NCBI GenBank assembly: GCA_945919165.1
Contig: CAMEIZ010000013.1
Span: 1 to 19,409, forward strand
Direction of reading: 5' to 3'
Length of the DNA stretch: 19,409 bases
From: an uncultured Traorella sp.
GTDB taxonomy: Bacteria; Bacillota_I; Bacilli_A; Erysipelotrichales; Erysipelotrichaceae
This document shows positions 1 to 6,823 of the stretch, piece by piece. The notes under the pieces were generated by a model. It searched no databases. It was not told where the DNA came from and saw only the letters and a list, made by a program, of their open reading frames with translations. Positions within the stretch are counted from its first letter, which is position 1; every line of letters starts with the position of its first letter. Made by a program: the position numbers and the translations under genes.

Positions 1-2
1 AG

Positions 3-239
3 ATTTATATCGAACATGATTACAGTCAAATAAGAATACTCAAAGAAAACATGAAGCATCAAAAAGGTTTAACAAAAGGAATCAGTTATTTCAGATGCGC
101 AAAGCTCTATCATGATCATTTAAAAGATGATAAAGCGAAAGAATGCTTAAAACAGGCAATGCCATTAGTAAAGAATACGTCCTATGAAAGCATTATTCAA
201 GAATGCAGTTTAAATCTTAAAAAACTGGAAGAATATTAA
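3..239 (+). CDS. C-terminal part of an unidentified helical protein (5' end outside window)
   Basis: The reading frame is open from the first bases of the window, so this is the end of a longer gene and not a short gene starting at the ATG at 51. No ribosome binding site precedes that ATG. The visible 78 residues are strongly charged and helical, with a repeat-like stretch (KDDKAKECLKQAMPLV) that resembles the last helical hairpin of a tetratricopeptide-repeat domain. Such a tail is common in Rgg-like or XRE-TPR regulators, but that is inference from a fragment only. A hairpin terminator follows the stop codon directly. No function can be assigned without the upstream sequence. Confidence 0.6.
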   Translation: MYIEHDYSQIRILKENMKHQKGLTKGISYFRCAKLYHDHLKDDKAKECLKQAMPLVKNTSYESIIQECSLNLKKLEEY

Positions 240-241
240 AG

Positions 242-268
242 AAAGGCGGTTATGATTTCGCCTTTTTT
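242..268 (+). terminator. Rho-independent terminator
   Basis: A perfect 7-bp stem (aaaggcg at 242-248, cgccttt at 259-265) is followed by a run of six T. It closes the upstream gene. The stop codon of the convergent minus-strand gene (250-252) lies in its loop, so the two genes share it; the T-run favours plus-strand termination. Confidence 0.85.
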
Positions 269-861
269 AGATAACGTAAGAATAGTTGAGTATTTTGATT
301 CAGAGTTTTCTGAAGTATTTCATGTAGAGGAAGCACTTGTAAATAATCTGTATCCTCATCTAAAAGTGTATCATCCAAAATCCCAGAATAGAACAGGTAA
401 GGCTTTAAGCATTCTATCAAAGCCTTAATAGAATAAACAGTATCGGCAGGAAAACCTGCCTTTTTTAGTAGTAATAATGCAAAACTTAAACATGTATAAG
501 AGTTTTTAATTGGAATAGAAGTTTTAAAAATGGAGAAAGCAGCATCAATGATATTATAGAGATATTTATATTTGTTTTGTTTCATATCCAAAATAAAGTC
601 TTTTATTTCATCAAACTGTTCATCTGTTACCATGATTTTATAGACAAGAATTTTTGTGTTTGAATTATAACGCTGTTTTCCCTCATGAACAAAACCTCCA
701 TAAAAAGGAGCACAATAATAATATCTGGCAAATGATAGAAGATCATGAAAATCACTGAAAAAAGAAAAAGAAACGTGATTATAGGGACATGAACTCATAA
801 TTTGAATGAATTTACCCATTTTAGAATCGGTAGATGAAATGACAAAATAAAGAGATTTCAT
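250..861 (-). CDS. Permuted NlpC/P60 (papain-like) family protein, putative
   Basis: This 203-aa protein has the layout of circularly permuted NlpC/P60 (YiiX/LRAT-like) enzymes: an early His in a hydrophobic strand (NHVSF, His29) and a later Cys at the start of a long hydrophobic helix (SYTCLSFALLLLKKAGF, Cys124). Family members are thiol hydrolases or acyltransferases acting on peptidoglycan peptides or lipids; the substrate here cannot be read from the sequence. There is no signal peptide, so it is probably cytoplasmic. The gene stands alone on the minus strand, convergent with the preceding gene and divergent from the ABC operon. No Shine-Dalgarno sequence precedes the ATG. An extended -10 (TGTTATACT, 876-868) sits so close that the mRNA may begin at the start codon. 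The family call is a remote-motif judgement. Confidence 0.6.
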   Translation of the reverse strand: MKSLYFVISSTDSKMGKFIQIMSSCPYNHVSFSFFSDFHDLLSFARYYYCAPFYGGFVHEGKQRYNSNTKILVYKIMVTDEQFDEIKDFILDMKQNKYKYLYNIIDAAFSIFKTSIPIKNSYTCLSFALLLLKKAGFPADTVYSIKALIECLKPYLFYSGILDDTLLDEDTDYLQVLPLHEILQKTLNQNTQLFLRYLKKAKS

Positions 862-867
862 ATCATT

Positions 868-876
868 AGTATAACA
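868..876 (-). promoter_or_regulatory. Extended -10 promoter, predicted leaderless transcript
   Basis: On the minus strand the motif reads TGT-TATACT. Its last base (868) is separated by six nucleotides from the A of the ATG at 861, the usual distance from a -10 hexamer to the transcription start. No Shine-Dalgarno sequence fits in between. The -35 region is poor, as is common for extended -10 promoters. Confidence 0.5.
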
Positions 877-939
877 AATTTTTTAAAAAAGTGGGATTTA
901 TACAAAGAAAATGGATAAAAAAGAATAGAGGTGATAAAA

Positions 940-1164
940 ATGCAGAAAGAACTGATATTAAAGCGGCGATGTCAACAAGTCCTTTATGATATTTATGAAG
1001 AGAGCTTGGAAGAAAAAACAAAAAAAAGATTTGATGAGGTGAAAGAAGTTGATCCGTATATGAATCAAATCATTGAAGAAGTAGTTGAATATGTCATCTA
1101 TGAAATGCCTCTGCACAGCATCATCTTAGAAACCATTAGAGGGGAAAAGCATGTTAAGCGTTGA
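940..1164 (+). CDS. Small charged protein of unknown function, first gene of ABC operon
   Basis: A 74-aa, cysteine-poor, mostly helical and acidic/basic protein (it begins MQKELILKRR) that I do not recognise. A GTG at 931 is in frame, but the Shine-Dalgarno sequence gaggtg (928-933) lies six bases before the ATG at 940, which decides the start. There is no signal peptide or membrane segment. Its last codons overlap the start of the ABC ATPase by 14 bp, so translation of the two is probably coupled. The position suggests a cytoplasmic accessory or regulatory protein for the transporter; this is inferred from context only. Confidence 0.65.
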   Translation: MQKELILKRRCQQVLYDIYEESLEEKTKKRFDEVKEVDPYMNQIIEEVVEYVIYEMPLHSIILETIRGEKHVKR

Positions 1165-2032
1165 ACATTTAAGCAAGTATTACGGAAATAAAATAGGGGT
1201 AAAAGATCTTTCCTTTCGAATTGGAAAAGGAAAGGTAATGGGAATTTTAGGAAGTAATGGCAGCGGGAAAACGACAACGTTTCGTATGCTTCTCGGATTG
1301 ATTGAAAAAAGTGAAGGCAAGATTTTATATGAGGGAAAAGAACTGGATTTTTCTGATAAATGTCTGTTTGGGTATTTGCCGGAAGAAAAAAGTCTATTAA
1401 GAGATTTAAAAGTAAAAGATCAGGTTTTTTATCTGGCACGACTTAAAAAAATGGATGATCAAATAATTGAACAACAGCTTGATTACTGGCTGAAATATTT
1501 TCAAATTGAACGATACAAAAATGCAAAGGTAGCAACACTTTCAAAAGGAAATACCCAACTCATACAGATTATTTGTGCCTTGGTTCATCAGCCCAAAATC
1601 ATCATTTTTGATGAACCTCTTAATGGACTTGATCTTGAAAATGTAGCCATGTTTAAAAAACTATGTCAAAAGCTGAAAAAAGAAGGAAAAATACTTTTAG
1701 TCAGTTCCCATCAATACAATAATATTGAAGATTTGGTCGATGAAGTAGTTTATTTAGACAAAGGTAAAACCTGTTTCAAAGGAAATCTCAAAATGTTAAA
1801 GAAAAAGCATCCCGAAAGAATCATAATCATTGACAGAGAAGAAGGTTATGAGGAGGATAAAGGAATTATTGATATAGAATATATCGGTAATAAAACTCTT
1901 TTAAAGGTTGAAAATGAAGAAATAGCAAAAAGTTATATTCGTAAATTCATGAAAGAAAAAAGTACATTTTCACTTGAATTAATTTCATTGCAGATGATGA
2001 TTAAGGAGACGTTAAATGAAAGAGTTGATTAG
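1151..2032 (+). CDS. ABC transporter ATP-binding protein (NatA/ABC-2 exporter type)
   Basis: A 293-aa ATPase that would power the ABC-2 permease encoded next. The nucleotide-binding domain shows Walker A GSNGSGKT (34-41), a Q-loop-like region near 75-80 (FGYLPEEKSL), signature LSKGN (130-134), Walker B IIIFDEP (150-156), D-loop NGLD and switch His187. The LSKGN signature and a C-terminal extension of about 90 residues are typical of NatA/YhaQ-like exporters. It overlaps the gene before it by 14 bp and the permease by 17 bp, so the genes are translated as a unit. The substrate is unknown; relatives export sodium, peptides or antimicrobials. ATPase identity is certain; subfamily is likely. Confidence 0.93.
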   Translation: MLSVEHLSKYYGNKIGVKDLSFRIGKGKVMGILGSNGSGKTTTFRMLLGLIEKSEGKILYEGKELDFSDKCLFGYLPEEKSLLRDLKVKDQVFYLARLKKMDDQIIEQQLDYWLKYFQIERYKNAKVATLSKGNTQLIQIICALVHQPKIIIFDEPLNGLDLENVAMFKKLCQKLKKEGKILLVSSHQYNNIEDLVDEVVYLDKGKTCFKGNLKMLKKKHPERIIIIDREEGYEEDKGIIDIEYIGNKTLLKVENEEIAKSYIRKFMKEKSTFSLELISLQMMIKETLNERVD

Positions 2033-3284
2033 ATTTTCGATTAAAAGAAGATTTTTTAATCATGCAACTCTTTTGCTTAATATTCTTCTGGGAATTCTTG
2101 TTTGCGGTGTCATGTTTTCTGATCAGCTGATCGAAATGATAAATCCTTCCATGCTGGATAATCAGATCATTTATGTTGATCTGGATGAAAGAGTTGTTTC
2201 ATTATTTTTAGAGATGAATCAGGAAGGCATCACTTTTATAAGGGAATCAAGAAATGAAGATCTGTTAAAAAATCATCCAAAAGCTTATCTTTTATACTAT
2301 GAGAATGGCTATAAGCTGGAAAGTCAATATAAAATACCAGATGAAGTGATACAGGGAATAGAGGGATTACTCAATCATCTTCACCAAAGCATGACACTTG
2401 GAGAAATGCTGACACCGATAGATTATGAAATAATCAATCAGAAAATAGAGCTGGAAAATATAGTGAAAAACGAAAACATTGAAATGAATTCGGATAAACA
2501 GAATTTGATTTTTATGGTCATTACTTCGATATATTTTACCATGCTTTCATTTTCCACATCAGTGGCCAATGAAGTCATTTATGAAAAAAGTACCCGACAG
2601 CTTGAATTAATTCTAACCAGTGTCAGCGCTAAAACACATTTTCTTTCGAAAATGGTTGTCGGATGGATGACAATTTTCATACAGATGGGAATTTTATTAT
2701 TAGATGTCATCACGGCGGGTATGTTAAGAATACTGTTTGATGAAGGTAAGGGATTGATTACATTAATCAATAAACTGAATCTGTTTCATATAGAAGAAAA
2801 TACTTTCATTGAACTGTTTAAACATCTTTCAATCGAATATGATTTTATTATTCAGATATTCTTTATCATGATCTTCTTAATGTTGGGTATATTAATGTTA
2901 CAAATGATATTGGTTGTGATTTCAAGTTTTATTGCCAATATAGAAGAAGCAGGAAATGTGCAAGGACCCTTTTATTTAATACTGCTTGGAGTATACTATT
3001 TTGCACTTTCATTGAATACACCTTATCAAATGAGTGAAGGAATTGGTTTTTTCTGTTCCTTCTTACCTTTTTTTAATATGCTATTTATGCCATGTCGATT
3101 ATTAATTCAAAATGTGAGCATTTTAGAACTATCACTGTCACTTATTATTTCTGTAATCTGTATGGGAATGGTTTTATCAAAAGGGCCTTCGATTTATCAG
3201 CGAGGTGTGTTGGATTATACAAGTCGGGGATTTTTAGGAGTAATGAAAAAAACATTGGAGAGAGAAAATGAAAAAGAAAAATGA
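2016..3284 (+). CDS. ABC-2 type permease (NatB-like)
   Basis: A 422-aa membrane subunit with the ABC-2 layout: one N-terminal membrane helix (about 17-37), an extracytoplasmic domain of about 125 residues, then about five further helices (about 164-184, 212-237, 276-306, 315-333 and one near the C-terminus). The conserved cytoplasmic stretch after the second helix (NEVIYEKSTRQLELILTS) is characteristic of NatB/YhaP-type permeases and contacts the ATPase. It starts inside the ATPase gene behind aaggag and ends inside the following small membrane protein gene. The transported substrate cannot be deduced. Confidence 0.88.
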   Translation: MKELIRFSIKRRFFNHATLLLNILLGILVCGVMFSDQLIEMINPSMLDNQIIYVDLDERVVSLFLEMNQEGITFIRESRNEDLLKNHPKAYLLYYENGYKLESQYKIPDEVIQGIEGLLNHLHQSMTLGEMLTPIDYEIINQKIELENIVKNENIEMNSDKQNLIFMVITSIYFTMLSFSTSVANEVIYEKSTRQLELILTSVSAKTHFLSKMVVGWMTIFIQMGILLLDVITAGMLRILFDEGKGLITLINKLNLFHIEENTFIELFKHLSIEYDFIIQIFFIMIFLMLGILMLQMILVVISSFIANIEEAGNVQGPFYLILLGVYYFALSLNTPYQMSEGIGFFCSFLPFFNMLFMPCRLLIQNVSILELSLSLIISVICMGMVLSKGPSIYQRGVLDYTSRGFLGVMKKTLERENEKEK

Positions 3285-3615
3285 AATTGCGGAAGCATTA
3301 AGCTGTGTTTTATTAATTTTGATTGTAGCACTTGAATATACTTATCAGAATCGTCAATTTCTATCAATTATTATTCTTGTTATGGGGATTGGAATTTTTA
3401 GTATATTGACATTTCTGACAATAAATGATCATAAGGATTACAGCAGCTTAAAATGTATAAGTATGCTGATCTGTCTATTGATATTAATTCAATTATTATG
3501 TGAAGTGAACATGCTCATCCCAATCACTGTTTTGCTTGGATTTGCCTTTTTTAGTGAGAGCCAGAAAAAGAATAAGACACCGCAAATGTCAGATAAGAAA
3601 ATGAAACAAGTATAA
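3268..3615 (+). CDS. Small four-helix membrane protein in ABC operon
   Basis: A 115-aa protein with four hydrophobic segments (about 10-25, 31-51, 63-78 and 80-96) and a basic C-terminal tail. I do not recognise the family. It starts 17 bp inside the permease gene, preceded by ggagag, so it is translationally coupled and probably works with or regulates the transporter, or provides self-protection if the transporter exports a toxic compound. That role is inferred from operon position only. No terminator is evident between it and the next gene. Confidence 0.7.
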   Translation: MKKKNEIAEALSCVLLILIVALEYTYQNRQFLSIIILVMGIGIFSILTFLTINDHKDYSSLKCISMLICLLILIQLLCEVNMLIPITVLLGFAFFSESQKKNKTPQMSDKKMKQV

Positions 3616-3665
3616 GTAAAAACATACAAATGTATAACAAAAGTATAAATTCAATCAAGTAATAT

Positions 3666-3671
3666 TATACT
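3666..3671 (+). promoter_or_regulatory. -10 element of the XRE gene
   Basis: TATACT lies 12 bases before the ATG at 3684, inside an AT-rich stretch with three GTATAA direct repeats upstream (3610, 3632, 3643). The -35 is not clear. Confidence 0.4.
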
Positions 3672-3683
3672 AGAGGAATTGTT

Positions 3684-3972
3684 ATGCAGAAAAAATACGG
3701 CCCTTATATCAAAAAAGCAAGAGAAAGCAGAAGGATGACGCAGCAGGAATTGGCGGACAGACTTCATGTATCCAAACAAACAGTATCAAACTGTTTCGAA
3801 TCCTGAGCTTTCAAATTTTGAACAGATTGCTAAAATATTAGATGTTTCGGCTGATTATTTATTAGGATTAAAACAAAATCCAAATAATAAGATAGATACA
3901 ACAGGATTAAGCATTGAAATTATTTCCGATTTTCAAATTCTGATTGATCATCTGAAAAAAGAGAAAAAATGA
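3684..3972 (+). pseudogene. XRE-family HTH regulator, broken in the helix-turn-helix
   Basis: From the ATG at 3684 (SD gagg at 3673-3676) the frame encodes a normal XRE start, with RMTQQELADRLHVSKQTVSN, and then runs into TGA at 3804. The +1 frame immediately resumes with SNPELSNFEQIAKILDV and reads to the TGA at 3970-3972. Both halves are typical of one short repressor of about 98 aa. The residues usually between them (a WENG-like linker after TVSN) are missing, consistent with a deletion of about 11 bp near 3791-3796 that removes the linker and shifts the frame. The product as written would lack the second half of the DNA-binding domain. A sequencing or assembly error is possible but would need several bases lost. 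The target is unknown; the neighbouring ABC operon is a candidate. Confidence 0.8.
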
Positions 3973-3973
3973 T

Positions 3974-4012
3974 ATAACGGGTAATGGTATCATCCTAAAC
4001 CCGTTATTTTTT
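3974..4012 (+). terminator. Rho-independent terminator after XRE gene
   Basis: An 8-bp stem (ataacggg at 3974-3981, cccgttat at 4000-4007) with an 18-nt loop is followed by six T. It separates the XRE remnant from the methyltransferase. Confidence 0.8.
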
Positions 4013-4078
4013 ATCAAAAATTGCTATGTGATCATAATGATCGACAACAGTTTAAATAGTAATCGAAAGTAAGACCTG

Positions 4079-4092
4079 TGGTAAAATATAAT
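4079..4092 (+). promoter_or_regulatory. Promoter of methyltransferase gene
   Basis: Two overlapping -10 candidates are present: TGG-TAAAAT (4079-4087, extended) and TATAAT (4087-4092). Either gives a short leader to the ATG at 4109, behind aaaggag. Confidence 0.5.
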
Positions 4093-4108
4093 AAAGGAGA
4101 TAAAAATC

Positions 4109-4858
4109 ATGTGTTCAAATTATACAGATATTAATTCACAATTTATTGATCAATGGGTGAAAGAAGGTTGGGAATGGGGAAAACCAATCGATTCTATCAC
4201 ATTCGAAAAAGCAAAAAACAATGAATGGGAGGTTTTACTGACTCCTACTCGCTTTGTTCCAAAAGAATGGTTTTGTAAAATGAAAGGGTCAATAATTTTG
4301 GGACTTGCCAGTGGTGGAGGTCAGCAAATGCCAATATTTGCAGCTTTAGGTGCTGATTGTACGGTTTTAGACTATTCAGTTGAACAATTGAGAAGTGAAG
4401 CATATGTGGCTAAAAGAGAAGGATATACGATACATATTGTCAAAGGGGATATGACTAAGCCACTTCCCTTTGAAGATGAAAGTTTTGATTTAATTTTTCA
4501 TCCTGTATCAAATTGTTATGTTGAAGATATTCTGCCAATTTGGAAGGAATGCTATCGTATCTTAAAAAAGAATGGAATACTTTTAGCAGGTTTTGATAAT
4601 GGGATCAATTATGTTTTTGATGAAGATGAAACACACGTTCAATACAGTCTGCCATTCAATCCATTAAAGGATAAGAAGCTATATGAAGATTCAATTCAAA
4701 ATGACTGGGGGATACAGTTTTCTCATACAATCGAGGAACAAATAGGCGGACAGCTACAAGCAGGATTCACCTTAACTGATATATATATCAAGATACAAAT
4801 GGAAGCGGAAATCTTCATGAACATCATGTTCCTACTTTCTATGCAACAAGGTCAATAA
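4109..4858 (+). CDS. Class I SAM-dependent methyltransferase with frameshifted C-terminus
   Basis: This 249-aa protein has the Rossmann methyltransferase core: motif I LGLASGGGQQ (64-73), acidic Asp88 closing strand 2, GDMTKPLPF (113-121) and HPVSNCYVED before the later strands. The substrate is unknown. Up to Y226 (TLTDIY) it matches the family. The frame then gives an unrelated tail ending at 4858. Reading two bases earlier, the DNA encodes NGSGNLHEHHVPTFYATR followed by a few residues and TAG at 4864-4866, the expected family ending. The shift lies in an (AT)5 run at 4779-4788: losing one AT restores a 251-aa protein. It may be a mutation, a slippage-controlled on/off switch or a sequencing error. 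The gene is monocistronic with its own promoter and ends in a shared terminator. Confidence 0.85.
   Translation: MCSNYTDINSQFIDQWVKEGWEWGKPIDSITFEKAKNNEWEVLLTPTRFVPKEWFCKMKGSIILGLASGGGQQMPIFAALGADCTVLDYSVEQLRSEAYVAKREGYTIHIVKGDMTKPLPFEDESFDLIFHPVSNCYVEDILPIWKECYRILKKNGILLAGFDNGINYVFDEDETHVQYSLPFNPLKDKKLYEDSIQNDWGIQFSHTIEEQIGGQLQAGFTLTDIYIKIQMEAEIFMNIMFLLSMQQGQ
4779..4788 (+). repeat. (AT)5 dinucleotide tract at methyltransferase frameshift
   Basis: Five consecutive AT units lie within codons 224-227 of the methyltransferase gene. Four units would put the downstream family-conserved C-terminus in frame. Short dinucleotide tracts are known sites of replication slippage. Confidence 0.75.
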
Positions 4859-4882
4859 AAAAATAGCTGAGAGCTATTTTTT
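4858..4882. terminator. Bidirectional terminator between methyltransferase and rarA
   Basis: A perfect 11-bp stem (aaaaaatagct at 4858-4868, agctatttttt at 4872-4882) with a 3-nt loop has A-runs and T-runs on both sides, so it can act on both converging transcripts. The rarA stop codon (4874-4876) lies in one arm and the restored methyltransferase stop (4864-4866) in the other. Confidence 0.85.
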
Positions 4883-6133
4883 CTTTTTTAATAAATCAAT
4901 ACGATTGGTTCGTTTTATTTGATTAAGTTTTTCATAATTATTTGCAAGTGTTTTTTCATAAGTACTGGTTTCTTCTGGAATATAGAATTTTTCATCCTTG
5001 ATTTTGTCTGGCAAATACTGAATTTTATTCCAAATGTCCGGTCGATCATAATCGTATTTCATATCTTCATCCAGATTAACAGGAGTCAGACGCAAATAAT
5101 CCGGAACAGGAAGGGCTTGTTTCTTTAAACTGGCTATAGCGCGATCTATCGCATTGATTGCTGATTTTGTTTTAGGGGACAGTGTCAGATCAATTACAGC
5201 GTTTGCCAGCATGATTCGGGCTTCAGGAAAGCCAACACGTTTTGCAGCATCGATGGCATTGACACATCTGGCTACTGCCGCAGGATTACCTAAACCGATG
5301 TCTTCATAAGCAATTGTTAAGAGTCTGCGCTCAATTGAATCCATGTCATTTGCCATAATCAAACGAGCCAGATAATACAAAGCAGCATTCACGTCACTGC
5401 CGCGAATGGATTTCTGGAAAGCACTTACGGCATCATAATGTCCATCATCATCTTTATCCATGGATAAATTAGGAATTTGAGTAAACTGTGTAATTGTTTC
5501 CTTTGTAATTGTATTATTTTCACAGACATTTGCACATATCTCTAAAATATTTAAAGCATAGCGAATATCTCCATTGACATGTCTGGCAATTAGCTTTTTC
5601 GCATCATCATCAATCAAAACGGAATGATTTAAACCTCTTTCACTTTCAATCGCATAATCAACCGCTTTCATGATATCTTCGATCGAATTTGATTTCACTT
5701 CAAAAAGATGAGTTCTGGAACGAATAGCCGGGTTAATCGCAAACAAAGGATTGCTGGTTGTAGCCCCGATTAAAGTAATCGATCCATTTTCCACATAAGG
5801 CAATAAAAGATCCTGTTTGTCCTTGTTTAAACGATGAACTTCATCGATGATGACAACTAAACCCGGGAAGAATTTGCTTTCTTCAAAGATTTTATCAAGA
5901 TCCTTCTTATTTCCCGTAACTGCATTAAACAAACGATAAGGCAATTCACATTCATTTGCCAATACACGAGCTAATGTGGTTTTTCCACAACCGCTGGGAC
6001 CAAAAAAGATCATTGAAAACAATTGTTTCTTTTCAACACATTTTCTCAATATTTGATTTTTTCCAATTAAATGTTCTTGACCAATCACTTCATCTAGAGT
6101 TCTTGGACGCATACGATAGGCTAAAGGTTCCAT
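4874..6133 (-). CDS. rarA: Replication-associated recombination protein A (AAA+ ATPase)
   Basis: A 419-aa protein of the RarA/MgsA/WRNIP1 family, which acts at stalled replication forks together with the clamp-loader and single-strand-binding machinery. The start PLAYRMRPRTLDEVIGQEHL is a family hallmark. Walker A is GPSGCGKT (45-52), Walker B VVIIDEVH (93-100), sensor 1 GATTSNP (123-129), and the arginine-finger region is AIRSR (136-140). The C-terminal half has the expected tetramerisation region (AYEDIGLGNP, ARIMLANAVIDL). Length is normal and the gene is intact. It stands alone on the minus strand. Only a weak AGAG precedes the ATG, and an extended -10 (TGGTAAAAT) ends six bases upstream of it, suggesting a leaderless or nearly leaderless mRNA. 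Confidence 0.95.
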   Translation of the reverse strand: MEPLAYRMRPRTLDEVIGQEHLIGKNQILRKCVEKKQLFSMIFFGPSGCGKTTLARVLANECELPYRLFNAVTGNKKDLDKIFEESKFFPGLVVIIDEVHRLNKDKQDLLLPYVENGSITLIGATTSNPLFAINPAIRSRTHLFEVKSNSIEDIMKAVDYAIESERGLNHSVLIDDDAKKLIARHVNGDIRYALNILEICANVCENNTITKETITQFTQIPNLSMDKDDDGHYDAVSAFQKSIRGSDVNAALYYLARLIMANDMDSIERRLLTIAYEDIGLGNPAAVARCVNAIDAAKRVGFPEARIMLANAVIDLTLSPKTKSAINAIDRAIASLKKQALPVPDYLRLTPVNLDEDMKYDYDRPDIWNKIQYLPDKIKDEKFYIPEETSTYEKTLANNYEKLNQIKRTNRIDLLKKKK

Positions 6134-6139
6134 GTCTCT

Positions 6140-6148
6140 ATTTTACCA
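6140..6148 (-). promoter_or_regulatory. Extended -10 promoter of rarA, predicted leaderless
   Basis: On the minus strand the motif reads TGG-TAAAAT. Its last base (6140) is separated by exactly six bases from the A of the rarA ATG (6133). This is the same geometry as the promoter at 868-876. Confidence 0.45.
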
Positions 6149-6245
6149 TAAAACTTTATGAATGAATCTTTAATTCCAATAGTTTCTATTTTTATATGGA
6201 GATGGTAATATAATTCCAACCATTTAATCGATTGATATATGATCC

Positions 6246-6291
6246 AAGAGTTTCACAATATTATTGTATCAGAGTGAAAAATTGAACTCTT
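6246..6291. other. Imperfect hairpin in rarA-dtd intergenic region
   Basis: The 231-bp gap between rarA and dtd holds no gene that I can support. It contains an inverted repeat: outer arms aagagtt (6246-6252) and aactctt (6285-6291), inner arms tcac (6253-6256) and gtga (6274-6277). An isolated TATAAT (6209-6214) lies upstream. No T-run follows, so it is not a standard terminator; function unknown. Confidence 0.35.
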
Positions 6292-6336
6292 AGAAATGAT
6301 TCTAATCGTTCACATATGCCAATTTCATGCAGGTTA

Positions 6337-6345
6337 TGATATAAT
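6337..6345 (+). promoter_or_regulatory. Extended -10 promoter of dtd-folD-DUF951-ychF cluster
   Basis: TGA-TATAAT ends 19 bases before the dtd ATG at 6365. The SD-like ggtgat (6353-6358) lies between. There is no good -35. Confidence 0.6.
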
Positions 6346-6364
6346 AACTCACGGTGATATAAAA

Positions 6365-6823
6365 ATGCGTGTTTTAATTCAACGAGTTGCCCATGCCAGC
6401 TGTAAGGTGGATGGAAACATTACAGGAAAAATTGAAAGAGGCTACATGCTGTTAGTCGGTTTAACTCATGGGGATGATGAAAGAATTGTCGATTTAATGG
6501 CTGATAAAATTTTTCATTTAAGAATTAATGATGATGAGAATGGCAAGATGAATTTGTCAATCTCTGATGTGAAGGGTGAAATATTATCCACATCGCAGTT
6601 TACTTTATACGCTTCCTGTGCCAAAGGAAGACGCCCAGGATTTGAATTGAGTGCTGATAAAGACCTTGCAAAGCATTTGTATGATGTGTTTAATGATGCT
6701 TTGAGAAAAAGAGGACTTCATGTTGAAGAGGGTATTTTTGGTGCAGATATGAAAATTGAACTGTTAAATGATGGTCCAATTACAATCATGTTGGACAGTG
6801 AGGAGATATTCAATGGAAAATAA
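6365..6823 (+). CDS. dtd: D-aminoacyl-tRNA deacylase
   Basis: A 152-aa protein of the DTD family, which hydrolyses D-amino acids (and glycine) mischarged onto tRNA and so protects translation. The start MRVLIQRV and both active-site motifs, SQFTL (77-81) and the Gly-Pro motif NDGPIT (135-140), are present, and length is normal. A longer frame opens at 6296, but the family begins at the ATG at 6365, directly after the extended -10 promoter, so the longer start is rejected. Its end overlaps folD by 11 bp, suggesting coupled translation in an operon with folD, the DUF951 gene and ychF. Confidence 0.96.
   Translation: MRVLIQRVAHASCKVDGNITGKIERGYMLLVGLTHGDDERIVDLMADKIFHLRINDDENGKMNLSISDVKGEILSTSQFTLYASCAKGRRPGFELSADKDLAKHLYDVFNDALRKRGLHVEEGIFGADMKIELLNDGPITIMLDSEEIFNGK

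Noticed and set aside
1098..1439. Minus-strand frame opposite the ABC ATPase
   Set aside because: Shadow of the ATPase reading frame; no start signals or homology.
3804..3806. TGA in the XRE gene read as selenocysteine or read-through
   Set aside because: The frame after the TGA encodes nothing like the family, while the +1 frame does so at once.
6296..6364. N-terminal extension of dtd from 6296
   Set aside because: It would place the extended -10 promoter inside the gene; the family starts at MRVLIQRV (6365).
6768..6812. N-terminal extension of folD from 6768
   Set aside because: No SD there; the SD gaggaga and family alignment point to the ATG at 6813.
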